A stretch of 64,000 nucleotides of DNA from Arsukibacterium sp. (GCF_018402695.1 NZ_JAGYIM010000023.1:1-64000); one strand, 5' to 3'. Shown: positions 47,252 to 58,108, numbered from the stretch's first letter. A program made the numbers and translations. Notes: generated by a model not told the origin, from the sequence alone.

Positions 47252-48102
47252 ATGAGCACAACTGATTTGCTACTGGTTAGCCAGCAAATTGAACAGTTAT
47301 TAGTAGCGCGCAATTTGCGCGGTATGCAATTGCTGCAGCAACAGTTGCGGCCCGGCTATATCTTGCGTGCGGCCAGACTGATTAACCAATGCCGCGGCAC
47401 GGTGTTAATCGGCACCGGCTTTCCGGTACTCGATACCTTTGAAACCGACGGCCCGGTCGGCGCCATCGCCCTGTATCAATTGCTGGAGCAACTGGGCGCC
47501 AGGCCAATACTGGTTAGCGGTAACCCGCTCTGTTCGGTGCTGGCCAGCCGTTACCGTACTTATCAAATCAGCGTTAATCAGCAACACAACCTGCCGGGCA
47601 TTGCAGTGGCGGCGCTGGCTGAACTGCAACCGCAGTTAATTATTTCAATTGAACGGCCCGGCTTTACCAGCGACAACCGCTACGCCAATATGCGCGGCGA
47701 AGATATTACCGCGCGCTGCGCCAGTTTCGACCACTTTTTAAGCCTGGCCAGCTGCCCGACTATTGGTATTGGTGATGGCGGCAATGAAATTGGCATGGGC
47801 AATATGGCGGCTTTCTTGGTCAGCTGAATATTACCCCGGCAGTAACCGAATGTGACGAACTAGTAGTAGCCGACGTGTCTAACTGGGCCGCCTGGGGTAT
47901 TATTGCCATGGTGTCGGTATTGCAGGGCCGCAACTTACTGGCCGATGCCGCCCCGTTGGCCATTTTGCAGTTTTTATCGGCCCATGGCAGTGTCGATGGC
48001 GTAACCCGGCTCAATACCTTAACCGAAGATGGCCTGGCACATACCGAAGGCGAGCAACTGATTAGTGATTTGCAAAAGCTTTTGAAGATTTGCCAGAAAT
48101 AG
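47252..48102 (+). CDS. DUF4392 (D-glutamate cyclase-like) protein, frameshifted
   Basis: The N-terminal ORF (47252-47827) has LIGTGFPVLDTFETDGPVGA and IGIGDGGNEIGMGN, the hallmark motifs of the DUF4392 domain. The remainder (from about 47820, LNITPAVTECDELVVADVSNWAAWG) continues in another frame to 48102. One T added at the TTT near 47815 joins them, giving about 283 residues. DUF4392 is the C-terminal domain of animal D-glutamate cyclase, which makes 5-oxo-D-proline from D-glutamate. Being directly downstream of pxpABC supports that activity here. Confidence 0.88.
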
Positions 48103-48133
48103 AATCGACTTACCCTAAGCCGACCGTTGCAGG

Positions 48134-48193
48134 CCTGGACGGCCGAATCGAGCCTACAGGGATGTATTCACGGCGTGTTGGTGTGGGTAAGCC
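48134..48193 (+). repeat. REP-like intergenic repeat
   Basis: It lies between the DUF4392 gene and the aminotransferase gene. The part 48156-48193 (ACAGGGATGTATTCACGGCG, then TGTTGGTGTGGG) matches, in inverted orientation, 55745-55785 downstream of zapD. A shorter core ACAGGGATGT is shared with the slmA-flanking elements. It includes the palindromic GGCCTGGACGGCC-type head. Confidence 0.65.
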
Positions 48194-48252
48194 GGTTCGG
48201 TTTCAGTGCTGCGTAGTCGTTTCCGAAAAACCGTTTTTAAAGTGAGAACAGC

Positions 48253-49119
48253 ATGAGCATAGTGTATTTAAATGGTGATTTTATTCCGGCCGCAGAGGCC
48301 AGAATCTCACCTATGGATCGCGGTTTTTTATTTGGCGACGGCATTTACGAAGTTATCCCCAGCTATAACGGCCGCTTTGTTGGCTTTAAGCCGCATATTG
48401 CCCGCATGCAGGACGGTTTAGCTCAGCTTTCGATAGACCCGGCGCTAAACCTTAGCGACTGGCAAGCCATTTGCCAGCGCCTGCTGGCCGACAACCAGCA
48501 AACCAATGGCGACAACCAGGCGGTCTATATTCAGGTTAGCCGCGGCACCGACAGCAAGCGCAACCATGCCTTTCCGGCCAATATTAAAGCCACCGTGTTT
48601 GCCTATGCTTTCCCCATCGCCGCCGAACCCGTCGCCGATAAAAGCAAAGCCACCACCTATAACGTGGTAACCGGCCAGGATTTACGCTGGCAGCGCTGCC
48701 ATATTAAATCAACGTCACTGCTGGGTAATGTGCTGCATTATCAGCAAGGCTACGCCAGTGGTGCCCAGGAAATTCTGCTGTTTGACAAAGACGGTAACTT
48801 AACCGAGGGCGCCGCAGTCAATGTGTTTGTAATAAAAGATGGCGTTATCGCCACCCCGCCGCTTACCACTAAATTACTGCCCGGCATTACCCGCTTATTG
48901 CTGCTGAATATTTTGCGCAAACACAGCAACATGCAAGTAGAAGAGCGGGATATTTCTGAGCAGGAAGTGTTTGCCGCCGACGAAATCTGGCTCACCAGTT
49001 CCAGCAAAGAAATTGCCCCGGTACTCAAAGTAAACGAGCATACCGTTGGCACCGGCGAAGTCGGCGATGTCTGGCTGGCCGCGCAGCAGCTGTTTAGCGC
49101 CCATAAGTATGATGAGTGA
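48253..49119 (+). CDS. dat: D-amino acid aminotransferase
   Basis: A 288-residue fold-type IV PLP enzyme. The signature DRGFLFGDGIYEV is at 22-34 and the PLP lysine at Lys152 (HIKSTSLLGNV). RGTDSKRNHAFP (Arg98, His105) matches the carboxylate-binding element typical of D-amino acid transaminases rather than branched-chain enzymes. It would interconvert D-alanine and D-glutamate with their keto acids. Right after the DUF4392 and pxp genes, it can supply or drain D-glutamate. GTGAGAACAGC precedes the ATG. Confidence 0.92.
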   Translation: MSIVYLNGDFIPAAEARISPMDRGFLFGDGIYEVIPSYNGRFVGFKPHIARMQDGLAQLSIDPALNLSDWQAICQRLLADNQQTNGDNQAVYIQVSRGTDSKRNHAFPANIKATVFAYAFPIAAEPVADKSKATTYNVVTGQDLRWQRCHIKSTSLLGNVLHYQQGYASGAQEILLFDKDGNLTEGAAVNVFVIKDGVIATPPLTTKLLPGITRLLLLNILRKHSNMQVEERDISEQEVFAADEIWLTSSSKEIAPVLKVNEHTVGTGEVGDVWLAAQQLFSAHKYDE

Positions 49120-49141
49120 TCTGTCTTTAAGTCCTCCGTCC

Positions 49142-49215
49142 TGCCCCTCCTTGCTAAAGAGGGGAACCTAACCCGTCCCACTTTAACAAAGGGGGACCAC
49201 AGGGGGATTTGAATT
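49142..49215. repeat. Palindromic C/G-run intergenic element
   Basis: It contains CCCCTCCTTGCTAAAGAGGGG followed by ACTTTAACAAAGGGGGACCA and CAGGGGGATTTG. Such C-run/G-run imperfect palindromes are common dispersed elements in Gammaproteobacteria. It lies just after the aminotransferase gene and could act as a terminator. A TCTGACCCC motif follows at 49225-49233. Confidence 0.5.
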
Positions 49216-49562
49216 AATTGTGTTCTGACCCCAATTTCTGCTGAGCTAAAAGCCGCATTTTAACCCGATCCCAGGTTCGGTTTGTTCAATCCGGCACGAT
49301 CAATCAACAAGATCCTGCGGCCAAAATCTGGCCCTTTTTCCAACACAGAAGCAAAACAGCCGCAAAATTAATTTTAAAACTAATACCTTTGTACTATTAA
49401 ATTTAATGACTTAAATAGCCCGAAAAAAACTATTTTTCTAATGCCAATAATAGCTTAGATATTTTTCGTTCATTTATTAACAATTAGCTTGCGCAACCCT
49501 GAAAAATAACCAAAATAGACGGTAGCCCAACGGCTAATTAAATCCTCAGGAGATGTAAAATT
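49216..49562. other. Intergenic region upstream of pilA
   Basis: An A/T-rich leader with no gene. The pilA promoter must be here. Type IV pilin genes are often sigma-54 dependent, but I did not find a clean GG-N10-GC pair; TTAACAATTAGCTTGC near 49477-49492 has only the -12 half. The pilA ribosome-binding site is AGGAGA near 49547. Confidence 0.4.
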
Positions 49563-49982
49563 ATGAAACGTGCACAACAAGGTTTTACCTTAATTGAATT
49601 AATGATCGTGGTAGCGATTATCGGTATTTTGGCTGCAGTAGCACTGCCAGCTTACCAAGATTACACAGTTCGTGGACGTATTGCTGAACCAATCAACTTG
49701 ATGTCAGCTGCTAAAGTAACAGTTACTGAAAATATCGTTAACGACAATGGTGTTGTTGATGCTACAAGCTGTAATGGTGTTACACCTATAGCAACCGCAA
49801 CTCAGAATACTCTTTCAATGACTTGTGCAGATGGCGTGTTAACTGTAACCAGTACAGCTCGTGCTGGAAGCGTTGTACTTACTAATACTCCGACCGTTAA
49901 TGCTGATCGTACCGTTGTTTGGACATGTGCTGTTGACAATGCTGCTTCAAACAATTTTGTTCCAGCTGAGTGCCGTATCTAA
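49563..49982 (+). CDS. pilA: Type IV pilus major pilin
   Basis: A 139-residue prepilin. The leader MKRAQQG is cleaved by PilD before Phe8; [27 protein letters not shown] is the class IVa N-terminal helix with Glu5 of the mature protein. The C-terminal domain has four cysteines (SCN, TCA, TCA, ECR) able to form two disulphides, including the D-region loop. It stands alone with a terminator, upstream of pilBCD. Base composition is more A/T-rich than its neighbours, as is usual for pilins. Confidence 0.95.
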   Translation: MKRAQQGFTLIELMIVVAIIGILAAVALPAYQDYTVRGRIAEPINLMSAAKVTVTENIVNDNGVVDATSCNGVTPIATATQNTLSMTCADGVLTVTSTARAGSVVLTNTPTVNADRTVVWTCAVDNAASNNFVPAECRI

Positions 49983-50022
49983 TTTCAAATTAGCGTAAAG
50001 TAGTGGTTTGATCCACGAAGAC

Positions 50023-50058
50023 ATAAAGCCAGCTACAACGCTGGCTTTATAATTTTTC
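50023..50058 (+). terminator. Rho-independent terminator of pilA
   Basis: ATAAAGCCAGC-TACAAC-GCTGGCTTTAT forms a perfect 11-base stem followed by AATTTTT, about 40 bases past the stop. Confidence 0.92.
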
Positions 50059-50183
50059 TACCTCAATTCTTACAAACCTAGCTGAATAGAACCCAGAAAA
50101 CTATAAACTTGAATAACCGCTAAATGCTGGCATAATCAACAGATTCACGAAAAATTAATAGCATATCAGGAACCTTACGCTGT

Positions 50184-51880
50184 ATGGCGGTTAATGCAAA
50201 TTCCACCCTATTAAAGCGCTTGTTGCAGCAAGGCATTATCGATAGTGATAAGGCCACTAAAGCGATTAGTGAAAAAAGCGGCAATTACCGCACCCTGCCG
50301 GAATTACTAATTAATGAAAAACTGATAGGCTCAGCCCGGCTGGCAGAAATGGCCACTCAGGTAAGCTCTGCGCTGAGTATTGACCTCGATTATTACGACC
50401 TGGTGTCAGTGCCGGAAGACCTACGCAATGAAAAGCTGGTTCGTAAAAACGATATGCTGCCGCTGGCCAAACGCGGCCGCAATATGTACCTGGCAGTGGT
50501 TGACCCGACTAATATCGCAGCAATAGAAGACTTTGAATTCAATACCGGCTTAAATGCTGAAGTGGTGGTGGTTGAGTTTGATAAGCTGCAAAAGCTGATT
50601 GAAAAGCTGTTTGATAGCAGTTTTAACCTGGCTGGCGATGCCGCCGACTGGGATTTAGGTTCGTTAGGCATAGTCGAAGAGCACGAAGATGAGAGGTGGG
50701 GTTCAGACCGATAAAGAAGACCAGCCGATTATTGCCTTTATTAATAAAATGCTGCTCGGATGCCATTCGTAAAGGCGCCTCGGACCTGCACTTTGAGCCC
50801 TATGAGAAACTATACCGCATTCGCTTTCGGATAGACGGCATTCTGCATGAAGTGGCTAACCCGCCAGTGGCGCTGGCCAGCAGGCTATCGGCGCGGTTAA
50901 AGGTAATGTCGCGGCTTGATATCGCCGAAAAGCGGGTACCACAGGATGGCCGGATTAAGTTAAAACTGTCGGCTAAAAAATCGATCGATTTTCGGGTCAG
51001 CAGCCTGCCGACCTTATGGGGCGAGAAAATTGTAATGCGTATTCTCGATTCCGACAGCGCTATGCTGGGGATAGACGTATTAGGCTATGAAGATATTCAG
51101 AAACAGCGCTATTTAGCGGCACTGGCCCAGCCACAGGGCATGATCTTAGTTACCGGGCCGACTGGTAGCGGTAAAACGGTATCCCTTTACACTGGTCTCG
51201 CCATTCTGAATACCAGTGAGACTAATATCTCCACCGCCGAAGATCCGGTCGAAATTAACCTCACCGGGATTAACCAGGTGCAGGTAAACCCGCGCGCTGG
51301 CCTCACCTTCGCCGCTGCACTGAAATCGTTTTTACGCCAGGATCCTGATGTAGTGATGGTCGGTGAAGTCCGCGACCTAGAAACCGCCGAAATAGCCATT
51401 AAAGCGGCTCAGACTGGTCACTTAGTGTTATCGACCTTGCACACTAACTCGGCCCCGGAAACCTTAACCCGTTTATTAAATATGGGCGTGCCGGCCTATA
51501 ACGTTGCCAGTTCGGTTAGTTTAATTATTGCCCAGCGCCTGGCGCGGCGGCTTTGCCCGCAGTGTAAGGCACCGGAAAAACTGCCCGAGCAGGAATTACT
51601 GCGCCAGGGTTTTACCGAAGATCAGTTGGCCAGCATTACTATTTTTAAACCGGTCGGTTGTGATCATTGCACTAATGGTTATAAAGGTCGGGTCGGCATT
51701 TACGAAGTCATGCCGATTAGCGGCAAAATGGCCGATATTATAATGGCCGATGGTAACTCACTGGATATTGCCACCCAGGCGCAAAAAGAAGGCATTAATA
51801 ACCTGCGTCAGTCGGGGCTGATAAAAGCCGCCGCCGGGGTAACCAGCCTGGCGGAAGTAAACCGGGTGACTAAAGGTTAG
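50184..51880 (+). CDS. pilB: Type IV pilus assembly ATPase PilB, frameshifted
   Basis: The N-terminal ORF (50184-50714) is the MshEN/GspE N-domain. The second ORF (50696-51880) holds Walker A (GPTGSGKT), the Asp box, Walker B ([16 protein letters not shown]) and the tetracysteine zinc site (CPQC...CDHC). Between 50700 and 50760 a third frame reads [18 protein letters not shown], so two single-base indels are needed to restore about 565 residues. It powers pilus extension by ATP hydrolysis at the inner membrane base. First gene of pilBCD. Confidence 0.93.
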
Positions 51881-51883
51881 CAC

Positions 51884-51944
51884 GTGACAAGTGACAAGTG
51901 ACAAGTGACAAGTGACAAGTGACAAGTGACAAGTGACAAGTGAC
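51884..51944 (+). repeat. Heptanucleotide tandem repeat (GTGACAA)8.7 between pilB and pilC
   Basis: Eight exact GTGACAA units (51884-51939) plus a partial GTGAC. It starts three bases after the pilB stop and ends about 47 bases before the pilC start. The unit length of seven would change spacing, and any reading frame, by one per unit. It is a candidate slippage-prone locus. Confidence 0.97.
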
Positions 51945-51991
51945 TAAAAATTTTACATCCGGCGCCCTGGCGCTGCAACAGGACAATTAGT

Positions 51992-53220
51992 ATGGCTCAG
52001 GCACAAAAATTTAAAATTAAAGAGCTGGAAATATACCAATATAAAGGGGTAAACCGCCGCGGTAAAAAAGCCGATGGCGAGCTAAAAGGCAATAGTATTG
52101 CCGAAGTCAAAGCCCTGTTGCGCCAGCAGGGCATTACCCCTTCTAAAGTTAAACGCAAACCGAAATCTTTATTTAGCGGTGAGAAAAATTACCGCTATGG
52201 ATATTGCAGTGGTCACCCGCCAGATTGCTACCATGCTCGGTGCCGGCGTGCCGCTGGTGCAAAGTGTCGATTTAATTGCCAATGGGGCCGATAATAAAAG
52301 CCTGCGCACTTTAATGCAGAAAATTTCGGTAAAAATTCAGTCGGGTTTGCCGCTGTCAGAAGTGCTACGTGAGCACCCGAAGTATTTTGATGAGCTCTAT
52401 TGCGATTTAGTGAAATCAGGTGAGCAATCCGGTGCGCTTGGACCGGATTTTTGACCGCATAGCGATTTATAAAGAAAAAGCCGAAGCGCTTAAATCAAAA
52501 ATTAAAAAAGCCATGTTTTACCCGGTAGCGGTACTGGTAGTGGCCGCTATAGTAACCTCAGTTTTATTGATTTTTGTAGTGCCGCAGTTTGCTGAAATTT
52601 TTGCCGGTTTTGGTGCTGAATTACCGGCGTTCACTCAATTAGTACTGGGTATCTCAGAAATGATGCAGCAGTATTGGTGGGTGGTGCTCGCAGGTATTTT
52701 TGTCTTTGGCTATGTGGTTAAAAAGACTTATGTCAATAACTTGAAGTTCAGGACCATGGCCGATGGTTGATTCTAAAGGCGCCGGTTATCGGCAATATTT
52801 TAAATAAAGCGGCAGTGGCGCGCTTTGCCCGCAACCTTATCGACTACCTTTGCCGCTGGCGTGCCTTTAATAGAAGCGTTGGAATCAGCCGCCGGCGCAT
52901 CAGGCAATGAAGTCTATCGCAATGCCATTATGCATGTCCGGGAAGAAGTGTCGTCCGGCACCCAGATGTATCTAGCCGATGAAACAAACCGACCAGTTTC
53001 CGGAAATGGTTATTCAGATGGTCTCAATTGGCGAAGAGTCCGGTGCTTTAGATGGTATGCTGGAGAAAGTCGCCAATATTTATGAGCAGGAAGTGGATGA
53101 TGCCGTTGATGGTTTAACCGCGCTGCTCGAGCCAATGATTATGGCAGTACTAGGTGTGGTAATCGGCGGCTTAATAATTGCCATGTACCTGCCCATTTTC
53201 CAGATGGGTTCGATTGTATA

Positions 53221-53221
<1 letters not shown>
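51992..53221 (+). CDS. pilC: Type IV pilus inner membrane platform protein PilC, multiply frameshifted
   Basis: Five overlapping ORFs together spell Pil[17 protein letters not shown] start, T2SSF domain 1 ([21 protein letters not shown]), membrane helices ([22 protein letters not shown]) and T2SSF domain 2 ([21 protein letters not shown]...[18 protein letters not shown]), ending in [27 protein letters not shown]. At least five indels are needed (near 52185, 52438, 52765, 52845 and 52978). PilC connects PilB to the pilin assembly site. The density of breaks in one gene is the highest in the window; error is likelier than decay because the sequence between breaks is fully conserved. Confidence 0.9.
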
Positions 53222-54804
<1,583 letters not shown>

Positions 54805-54825
<21 letters not shown>

Positions 54826-54860
54826 CTTTGACAAAGGCTTAGCTTTGACAGAGGGTTAGC
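54805..54860 (+). repeat. 17-base tandem repeat at the end of coaE
   Basis: Three units of TTAGCTTTGACAAAGGC (54805-54821, 54822-54838, and 54839-54855 with two changes) and a partial fourth. The coaE stop falls in the second unit. As 17 is not a multiple of three, unit gain or loss would alter the reading frame after the first unit. Confidence 0.93.
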
Positions 54861-54962
54861 CCGGGCAGACAATTTATCACTAACATGCAGAGTTTAACCT
54901 AAATGCTGAAAGATAACCGGGCCCGCAGGTTCGGTTAAGTTTAAAACAGGCCAATTGTTCTT

Positions 54963-55718
54963 ATGACGAACACCACCGAGATTATTTACGAGCATCCGCT
55001 GAACGAGAAAATCCGCACCTATTTGCGCCTGGAGTTTTTATTTCAACAGGTGCACAGCCAGTTAGCGCTGGCTGATGAAAACCAGCAGCAAAGTTTTTTT
55101 ACCAGCCTGTTTGCGTTAATTGAAGTAATGGACCGCAACGATGTCCGCCCCGATTTAATTAAAGATATTGAACGCTGTGAAAGCCAGTTGGTGGTTTGGT
55201 CGCAGCATCCGTCGGTGTCTGATTCTAAGTTACAAACTATGTTGCAGGCCGCGGTGCGGATGCAGTCAGAGCTGTTACGCAGCGGCAAGCTGCTCGGCGG
55301 CCTGAAAGACGACAACTTTTTAGCGCCACTGCGCCAGCGTTTCAGTATTCCTGGTGGTTGTTGTTACTTTGATATGCCCCAGCTGCAATATTGGTTTAGT
55401 TTACCGCTGGCCGAACGCCAGGCGCAGGCAGAAGACTGGCTGCAACAGGTGGCGCTGGCCGAGCAGGCTATTCGGTATGTATTAACCTTTATCCGGGAGC
55501 GCAGCCATTACCAGGATGTGCTGGCCGACAATGGTTTTTATCAGCAAAATGCTGAGCAGTATGAGTTGCTGCGGATTAAATACCCGGCCGGCGAAGGCAT
55601 TTACCCGACGGTAAGTGGCAATAAGTATCGTTATGCTATCCGCTTTATGCAGCTGGACGCCGACAGTGCCCGCAGCGCCGCTGCTAAATCCCAGCAATTT
55701 CAATTGGCGTGTTGTTAG
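54963..55718 (+). CDS. zapD: Cell division protein ZapD
   Basis: A 251-residue DUF1342/ZapD protein: IIYEHPLNEKIRTYLRLEFLFQQ, FSIPGGCCYFDMPQLQYWFSLP and IRYVLTFIRERSHY are conserved. ZapD cross-links FtsZ filaments at the division ring. Placement coaE-zapD-yacG is the usual order. Full length and unbroken. Confidence 0.95.
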   Translation: MTNTTEIIYEHPLNEKIRTYLRLEFLFQQVHSQLALADENQQQSFFTSLFALIEVMDRNDVRPDLIKDIERCESQLVVWSQHPSVSDSKLQTMLQAAVRMQSELLRSGKLLGGLKDDNFLAPLRQRFSIPGGCCYFDMPQLQYWFSLPLAERQAQAEDWLQQVALAEQAIRYVLTFIRERSHYQDVLADNGFYQQNAEQYELLRIKYPAGEGIYPTVSGNKYRYAIRFMQLDADSARSAAAKSQQFQLACC

Positions 55719-55744
55719 CCCGAAAGTTTAGCTCAGCAGGTCGA

Positions 55745-55785
55745 GCCTAATTGCCCACACAAACACGCCATAAATACGTCCCTGT
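55745..55785 (-). repeat. REP-like intergenic repeat after zapD
   Basis: Reverse complement matches 48156-48193 (ACAGGGACGTATTTATGGCG, then TGTTTGTGTGGG). Further palindromic pieces follow up to about 55895: AACTTCATCCATGAAGTT near 55797-55814 and AAATGCG/CGCATTT near 55845-55861. It lies in the 271-base gap before yacG. Confidence 0.65.
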
Positions 55786-55989
55786 GGTTCTTTATAAACT
55801 TCATCCATGAAGTTTACCCTGCGGGCCAGCATAGCTGTTCAAATGCGCTCCCGACGCATTTGTCCGCCCGTCCAGGGCTTCAACGGTTTGTTTAGGACAA
55901 TCAGACTCTCGCTCATTGGCAGCCCTTTTAGCATCTCACTTATCTGCTATACTACCCACCGGATTTTCAAGTTTTAAACAGAGTAAGCT

Positions 55990-56223
55990 ATGCCAACTAC
56001 CGTTAAATGCCCTACTTGCACTACACCGGTGATCTGGGATGCCAGTGCTACCTTCCGGCCATTTTGTTCTGAGCGTTGCAAACTCATTGATTTAGGTGAC
56101 TGGGCTGCTGAGAACCATCGTATTCCGGATAAAGCGCCTATAGATGCTGACTTATCAGAACAGTATCTGGCCGAGCTGGAGCAGGAGTTTATTGCTCAGG
56201 ATAACCAGTTTTTTAAAAATTAA
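55990..56223 (+). CDS. yacG: DNA gyrase inhibitor YacG
   Basis: A 77-residue zinc-binding protein. CPTC (Cys7, Cys10) and FCSERC (Cys26, Cys30) form the C4 site, followed by [16 protein letters not shown], all typical of YacG. E. coli YacG binds GyrB and blocks DNA binding by gyrase. It follows zapD as in relatives. The acidic C-terminal tail is normal. Confidence 0.94.
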   Translation: MPTTVKCPTCTTPVIWDASATFRPFCSERCKLIDLGDWAAENHRIPDKAPIDADLSEQYLAELEQEFIAQDNQFFKN

Positions 56224-56397
56224 ATATTAGTAAACCATCCTATTTCGTCACATTATTTTACATTTTTATAATAGGTACAACAAAAAGCCTCATTTTTTCA
56301 ATAGTTTGTTCATTGGCATATTTTGTGCTTCCAGTTGCTGTTGTGACAAACAGTCGCTGTAATAAATCTATAATGAATAACTTTCAGGAAGAAACTT

Positions 56398-57405
56398 ATG
56401 AAACTTTTAAAACTGGCTGCAGCAGCGGCCTTATTAGGCATGGCAGGTGCAAGCCAGGCTTCAATGATTATAACGGATGGTAATGTAAAGCTTGGCGTCG
56501 ATGATTACGGCCAGCTTAATGTCAGCGGTGGGGTGGCTGATGTCACCGGTTTAACCGGTGTTGGTTTACGTTATTTAGACGATGGCCTGGAGTACGAATC
56601 AACTTACCATGGTTGCTTGTGTGAGGGTTGGGGTGTAGCAGCTGACGGCATAGCGGGCTCTGCTAACAATAGTTTTGGTGCGCCGTCGGGCCTTAGCCTG
56701 GTGAGTTTTGACAGCACGGCTTCAACAGCCACCTCAGTAACTACCATGGGTGGCTTGCTGCAAATAACCCACGATTTTGCCCTGGCAGCAGAAAGTGACA
56801 ACTTATACCGGGTAGCAGTAACCATTGAAAATATCAGCGGCGCCGATATTGCTGAGCTGCTGTACCGTCGTACCTTTGACTGGGATACCTCACCTACCCC
56901 ATTTGACGAGTTTGTCACCATTGGCGGTACCGCAGGCGCCAGCGCCGTATTAGCTGCAAACGAGAATGGTTTCTGTAGCTCAGATCCAACTGTTTCCTGT
57001 TCCTCTATTTTTGGCAATACCGGTGATTTCACTGCTGCCGGGCCGGATGATATTGGCTCTAACTTCGATTTTGATTTTGGTGCCTTACTGGCCGGTGAAA
57101 GCTACACCTTTGAAATTTTCTATGGTGGCGCGGCTAACCGCAACGCAGCGTTAAGTGCTTTAGCCAGTGTTGGCGCTGAGGTGTATTCACTGGGCTGGTC
57201 TGGTTTAGACGCAGATCAGGATGGATTTGGTGATGCCAACGGCGAAATTACCCCAACCTATATTTTCGGTTTTGCCGGAGTTGGTGGTACGGTAATTATT
57301 GATCCAGACGACCCGGTTGCTGTACCAGCACCTGCCAGCGCGCTGCTGTTTGCAAGTGGTTTACTGGCACTGTTTGCCCGTCGCCAACGCTATGCTAAGC
57401 TGTAA
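56398..57405 (+). CDS. Secreted PEP-CTERM-like protein of unknown function
   Basis: A 335-residue protein with signal peptide (LLKLAAAAALLGMAGASQA). The middle is an acidic, Gly/Ser/Thr-rich beta-type domain with two CxC/C pairs. It ends with a Pro-Ala-Pro motif, a hydrophobic helix and a basic tail (VPAPASALLFASGLLALFARR), the layout of PEP-CTERM-type exosortase sorting signals. An acidic, calcium-like DADQDGFGDANGE segment precedes it. Probably exported and surface-attached or released; no exosortase gene is in this window. Confidence 0.8.
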   Translation: MKLLKLAAAAALLGMAGASQASMIITDGNVKLGVDDYGQLNVSGGVADVTGLTGVGLRYLDDGLEYESTYHGCLCEGWGVAADGIAGSANNSFGAPSGLSLVSFDSTASTATSVTTMGGLLQITHDFALAAESDNLYRVAVTIENISGADIAELLYRRTFDWDTSPTPFDEFVTIGGTAGASAVLAANENGFCSSDPTVSCSSIFGNTGDFTAAGPDDIGSNFDFDFGALLAGESYTFEIFYGGAANRNAALSALASVGAEVYSLGWSGLDADQDGFGDANGEITPTYIFGFAGVGGTVIIDPDDPVAVPAPASALLFASGLLALFARRQRYAKL

Positions 57406-57466
57406 CTCAGTTATACTGAACACAGCAATAACAGCAATATAAGTACTGTTGTTATTGTATGTACTG

Positions 57467-57502
57467 ATAAAGCCTTGCTGTATTGCAGGGCTTTATTTTT
57501 TA
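57467..57502 (+). terminator. Rho-independent terminator after the PEP-CTERM-like gene
   Basis: ATAAAGCCTTGC-TGTATT-GCAGGGCTTTAT forms a stem with one mismatch and is followed by TTTTT. Confidence 0.85.
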
Positions 57503-57550
57503 ACGAGTAACAGCGCTTAGCCCAACAAGCCTTTTTAATGGAATAAAATC

Positions 57551-58069
57551 ATGGCAACCTTTAAATCTTACCCGCCCTTAATTCGAAAAACTGTTTCCAC
57601 AACTTTCCTGCTGCTGTCGGCTCTGGCCTGTTCAGCTGCTAGTGCTGCTGAAACTAAACCTGAAGTAACTGAATTTGGCGACTGGCGGTCGGTATGTAAA
57701 ACCCAATGTGTTATTGCCCAGGGTCTGCAAAACCCTGAACAACCGGCCATTATTTACTCCAGCCAGATTTCGTATGTTAACGAAAGCAGTGATCCTGTAT
57801 TGCAGCTTAATTTACCACTGGGTATCTATCTGCCACCGGGCGTGGCAATTGATATTGGCGAAAACAAGCACAGAGTACCGGTAACCGTATGCTTGCCAGA
57901 GGGTTGTAAAGTATTGCTGGTATTAAGCCCGGCCATAGTAAAACAACTGCAGGATAACGCTGCCTACACGGTACAGCTGTTTGTAACCGAGCAAAGCCCA
58001 CGCCAGCTGAAGTTTTCATTACGGGGCTTTAGTGATGCGCTGGCCAGTTTAACGGCAGATAAAACGTAA
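57551..58069 (+). CDS. Invasion-associated locus B (IalB)-like periplasmic protein
   Basis: A 172-residue protein with a signal peptide (TTFLLLSALACSAASAA). It has IalB-family features: FGDWRSVCKTQCVIAQG near the N-terminus, LPLGIYLPPGVAIDIG and VTVCLPEGCKVLL. Two Cys pairs could form disulphides. IalB was named in Bartonella but the family is widespread in free-living bacteria with unknown role, so no invasion function should be assumed. Monocistronic by spacing. Confidence 0.82.
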   Translation: MATFKSYPPLIRKTVSTTFLLLSALACSAASAAETKPEVTEFGDWRSVCKTQCVIAQGLQNPEQPAIIYSSQISYVNESSDPVLQLNLPLGIYLPPGVAIDIGENKHRVPVTVCLPEGCKVLLVLSPAIVKQLQDNAAYTVQLFVTEQSPRQLKFSLRGFSDALASLTADKT

Positions 58070-58108
58070 ATACCAGGGCACCTTTATTAAAAATAGCAAG
58101 CGCCGCCG

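Noticed and set aside
49470-49495. Sigma-54 promoter for pilA
   Set aside because: Only a TTGC-like -12 half is visible (TTAACAATTAGCTTGC); the GG at -24 is missing, so I do not call it.
51884-51944. CRISPR-like short repeat array
   Set aside because: The units are seven bases and contiguous with no spacers, and no cas genes are present, so it is a simple tandem repeat.
57551-58069. IalB-like gene as an invasion factor
   Set aside because: The family is common in non-pathogens; the name reflects the first described member, not a shared function.
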